Part shown: positions 63,801 to 64,000 of the stretch, piece by piece
How the letters are laid out: the number at the start of each line of letters is the position of its first letter
How positions within the stretch are numbered: position 1 is the stretch's first letter
Origin: Dyadobacter tibetensis Y620-1
GTDB lineage: Bacteria > Bacteroidota > Bacteroidia > Cytophagales > Spirosomataceae
Reading direction: 5' to 3'
Length of the DNA: 64,000 bases
NCBI RefSeq assembly: GCF_000566685.1
Contig: NZ_AZQN01000002.1
Location: forward strand, 1-64,000
Program-made: the position numbers and the translations under genes
Notes under the pieces: model-generated
The model's database searches: none
What the model was told of the DNA's origin: nothing
The model's input: the letters and a program-made list of their open reading frames with translations, nothing else

Positions 63801-64000
63801 ATGGAGCTGGGGGTCCCCGTGCAACCCATCCTCATCCATGGGGCTTCGGAAGTATTACCCAAAAACGATTTTGTGATACAAAAAGGCGCCTTAAACGTAC
63901 GGGTGCTGCCTCCCATCGATATTCAGGACCCTATCTGGGGCCAGCAGCTGAGGGATAAGACCAAAAACATCTCCACTTACTTCAAATCTGCCCATCATGC
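60846..64000 (+). CDS. MMPL-family exporter fused to a lysophosphatidate acyltransferase-like domain (partial)
   Basis: 1051 codons open to the right edge with no stop, so 3'-truncated by the window. N-terminal ~770 residues are RND/MMPL-type: TM1 AFYISLAIITGILGYG, periplasmic loop, GAAIFGILLDYAIHFF (TM4-type Asp) in the first half, and a second half with FIFGLGDDFSIFVSN. After a short linker comes a PlsC domain with IFIANHSSFLD (H-x4-D, near residue 897) and LLFPEGTRSPDGR (near residue 960). Probably exports and acylates the pigment lipid. Start ATG at 60846. Confidence 0.85.
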   Translation, partial: MPGELFVKLNALLIRNKGAFYISLAIITGILGYGVSRLRISESIFATLPKGKSFQEFNRLVESKNFINQIVFSLERAPGQDLYETEERVMELADSLQTFSRITHISESHPDAQQIIYQWSRQNFAVLIDSSYYAVFDHRTHPDSIGNTVAKVRQQLLAPGGGFVKSFLLDDPLGLSSPYFQQLNKTNNRSNLTVEDGLLLSADGRQVMVLANTAYPSGDSRQDLLLSEELDAFKERWNLRYPDQPLQYFGTFEISARNAKQIKTDSYLTALLSLGLILSLLYWYYRKIGIPLLLALPGAFGALFALGMIGFFRPEVSGLSLATGAAIFGILLDYAIHFFTHYQHERSISRVLNDISAPLLTGSFTTLLAFGALLFANSSVLQDFGLFASLGLFGAALFTLVALPVLIHSWGLKWDHTSKGAPRLPGLSPVWNRYPFMTLGFIFLATLFFLYHAQNIRFDSQFENLSLQDEGLQSREAQLTGLDPSKEKRIYVFAENADQQKAAEANFRAYQLLTNLQSKGMVGNFLSAAAWVIPQPTHRLRTQRWETYWTPEKKQETISLLRQQASQQGFEPDAFEGFESWLNRSDTTGHPHALLERIGMGNLVNTEATKTTYITPITLPNTSVAGVKERLRSLEGIVVFDRGELASELVTLVKDDFNYLLALSASVVFITLLLVFGRIELALLTFLPMVISWIWILGMAALLGIEFNFVNVVVTTFIFGLGDDFSIFVSNGLLQKYQYRRNSLASYRSAILLSGFTTLLGTGCLIFAKHPAIHSIALISMLGITCILLMSFVVQPVLFHIFIQNRIDKGKAPVTFLPFLISVSSFTYFLVGCLIMHSHLVTIALLPISRIKKRNLMNGALSFYARTVIYSGPHVRKNISGLAHINPEKPAIFIANHSSFLDILLTIMINPRMVLMVKGWVYNSPFFGPLIRYAGYMHAENGPEKNLADARKLIADGYSILLFPEGTRSPDGRIARFHKGAFLLAMELGVPVQPILIHGASEVLPKNDFVIQKGALNVRVLPPIDIQDPIWGQQLRDKTKNISTYFKSAHH

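Overview
The window looks like chromosome of a Bacteroidota bacterium, most likely Cytophagales/Sphingobacteriales-like. The evidence is gene content: bacillithiol deacetylase BshB1, an OmpA/PD40 envelope protein, DUF1080 and DUF1361 proteins, a Wza/Wzc exopolysaccharide locus with UDP-glucose dehydrogenase and GDP-fucose synthesis, and a large flexirubin/aryl-polyene-type pigment cluster. Shine-Dalgarno sequences are weak and one good TTG..TAnnTTTG promoter is visible, both usual in this phylum. No species is named because nothing in the sequence fixes it, and no rRNA, tRNA or CRISPR array was seen.

Layout. 1-2000: a REP-associated tyrosine transposase (RAYT) followed by about 1 kb of GGGGCTAACGCCCC-type palindromes, part of which has become a 105-bp tandem array. 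2000-3430: a NucS-like PD-(D/E)XK protein abutting the wreck of a Fic gene. 3430-21700: mostly housekeeping and envelope genes (mnmE, acyltransferase-3 plus SGNH lipoprotein, queE, OmpA/PD40, trxB, M23/LysM peptidase, bshB1, secreted msrB, di-haem cytochrome c, truC-like, DUF1361, rhlE, aldehyde dehydrogenase/DUF779/AraC, DUF1080).

22400-46130 is an exopolysaccharide locus: CpsB/YwqE phosphatase, Wza, Wzc kinase, ugd, GDP-mannose pyrophosphorylase, fcl, gmd, then an AT-rich block (32150-40330) of variable functions (two hexapeptide acyltransferases, Wzx, nitroreductase-like protein, Wzy, pyruvyltransferase, two glycosyltransferases), then WecG/TagA, a WcaJ-type initiating transferase, an Ala-rich lipoprotein and a YjbH-like outer-membrane pair. 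A short element, core TTTACTCAACGTTAT, recurs five times in this locus. Three copies abut a start codon (wzc, ugd and a tiny ORF), and a fourth lies just before the initiating-transferase gene.

46230-64000 is a flexirubin/aryl-polyene-type cluster: aromatic amino-acid ammonia-lyase, FabG-type reductase, three intact ketosynthases, two degenerate ketosynthases, two acyl carrier proteins, hotdog dehydratases and a thioesterase, an LpxL/HtrB-like acyltransferase, LolA, polysaccharide deacetylase and GT2-DUF2062. A divergent MMPL exporter fused to a glycerolipid-type acyltransferase runs off the right edge. Embedded on the opposite strand is a two-gene unit encoding an acyl-carrier-like protein without the phosphopantetheine serine and an outer-membrane barrel; this pair is the least explained part of the cluster.

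The likely logic of the pigment cluster is that the lyase makes a cinnamate-type starter, the ketosynthase, reductase and dehydratase set extends it to a polyene on a carrier protein, acyltransferases attach it to a lipid, and MMPL and LolA move it to the outer membrane. This is inference from gene families.
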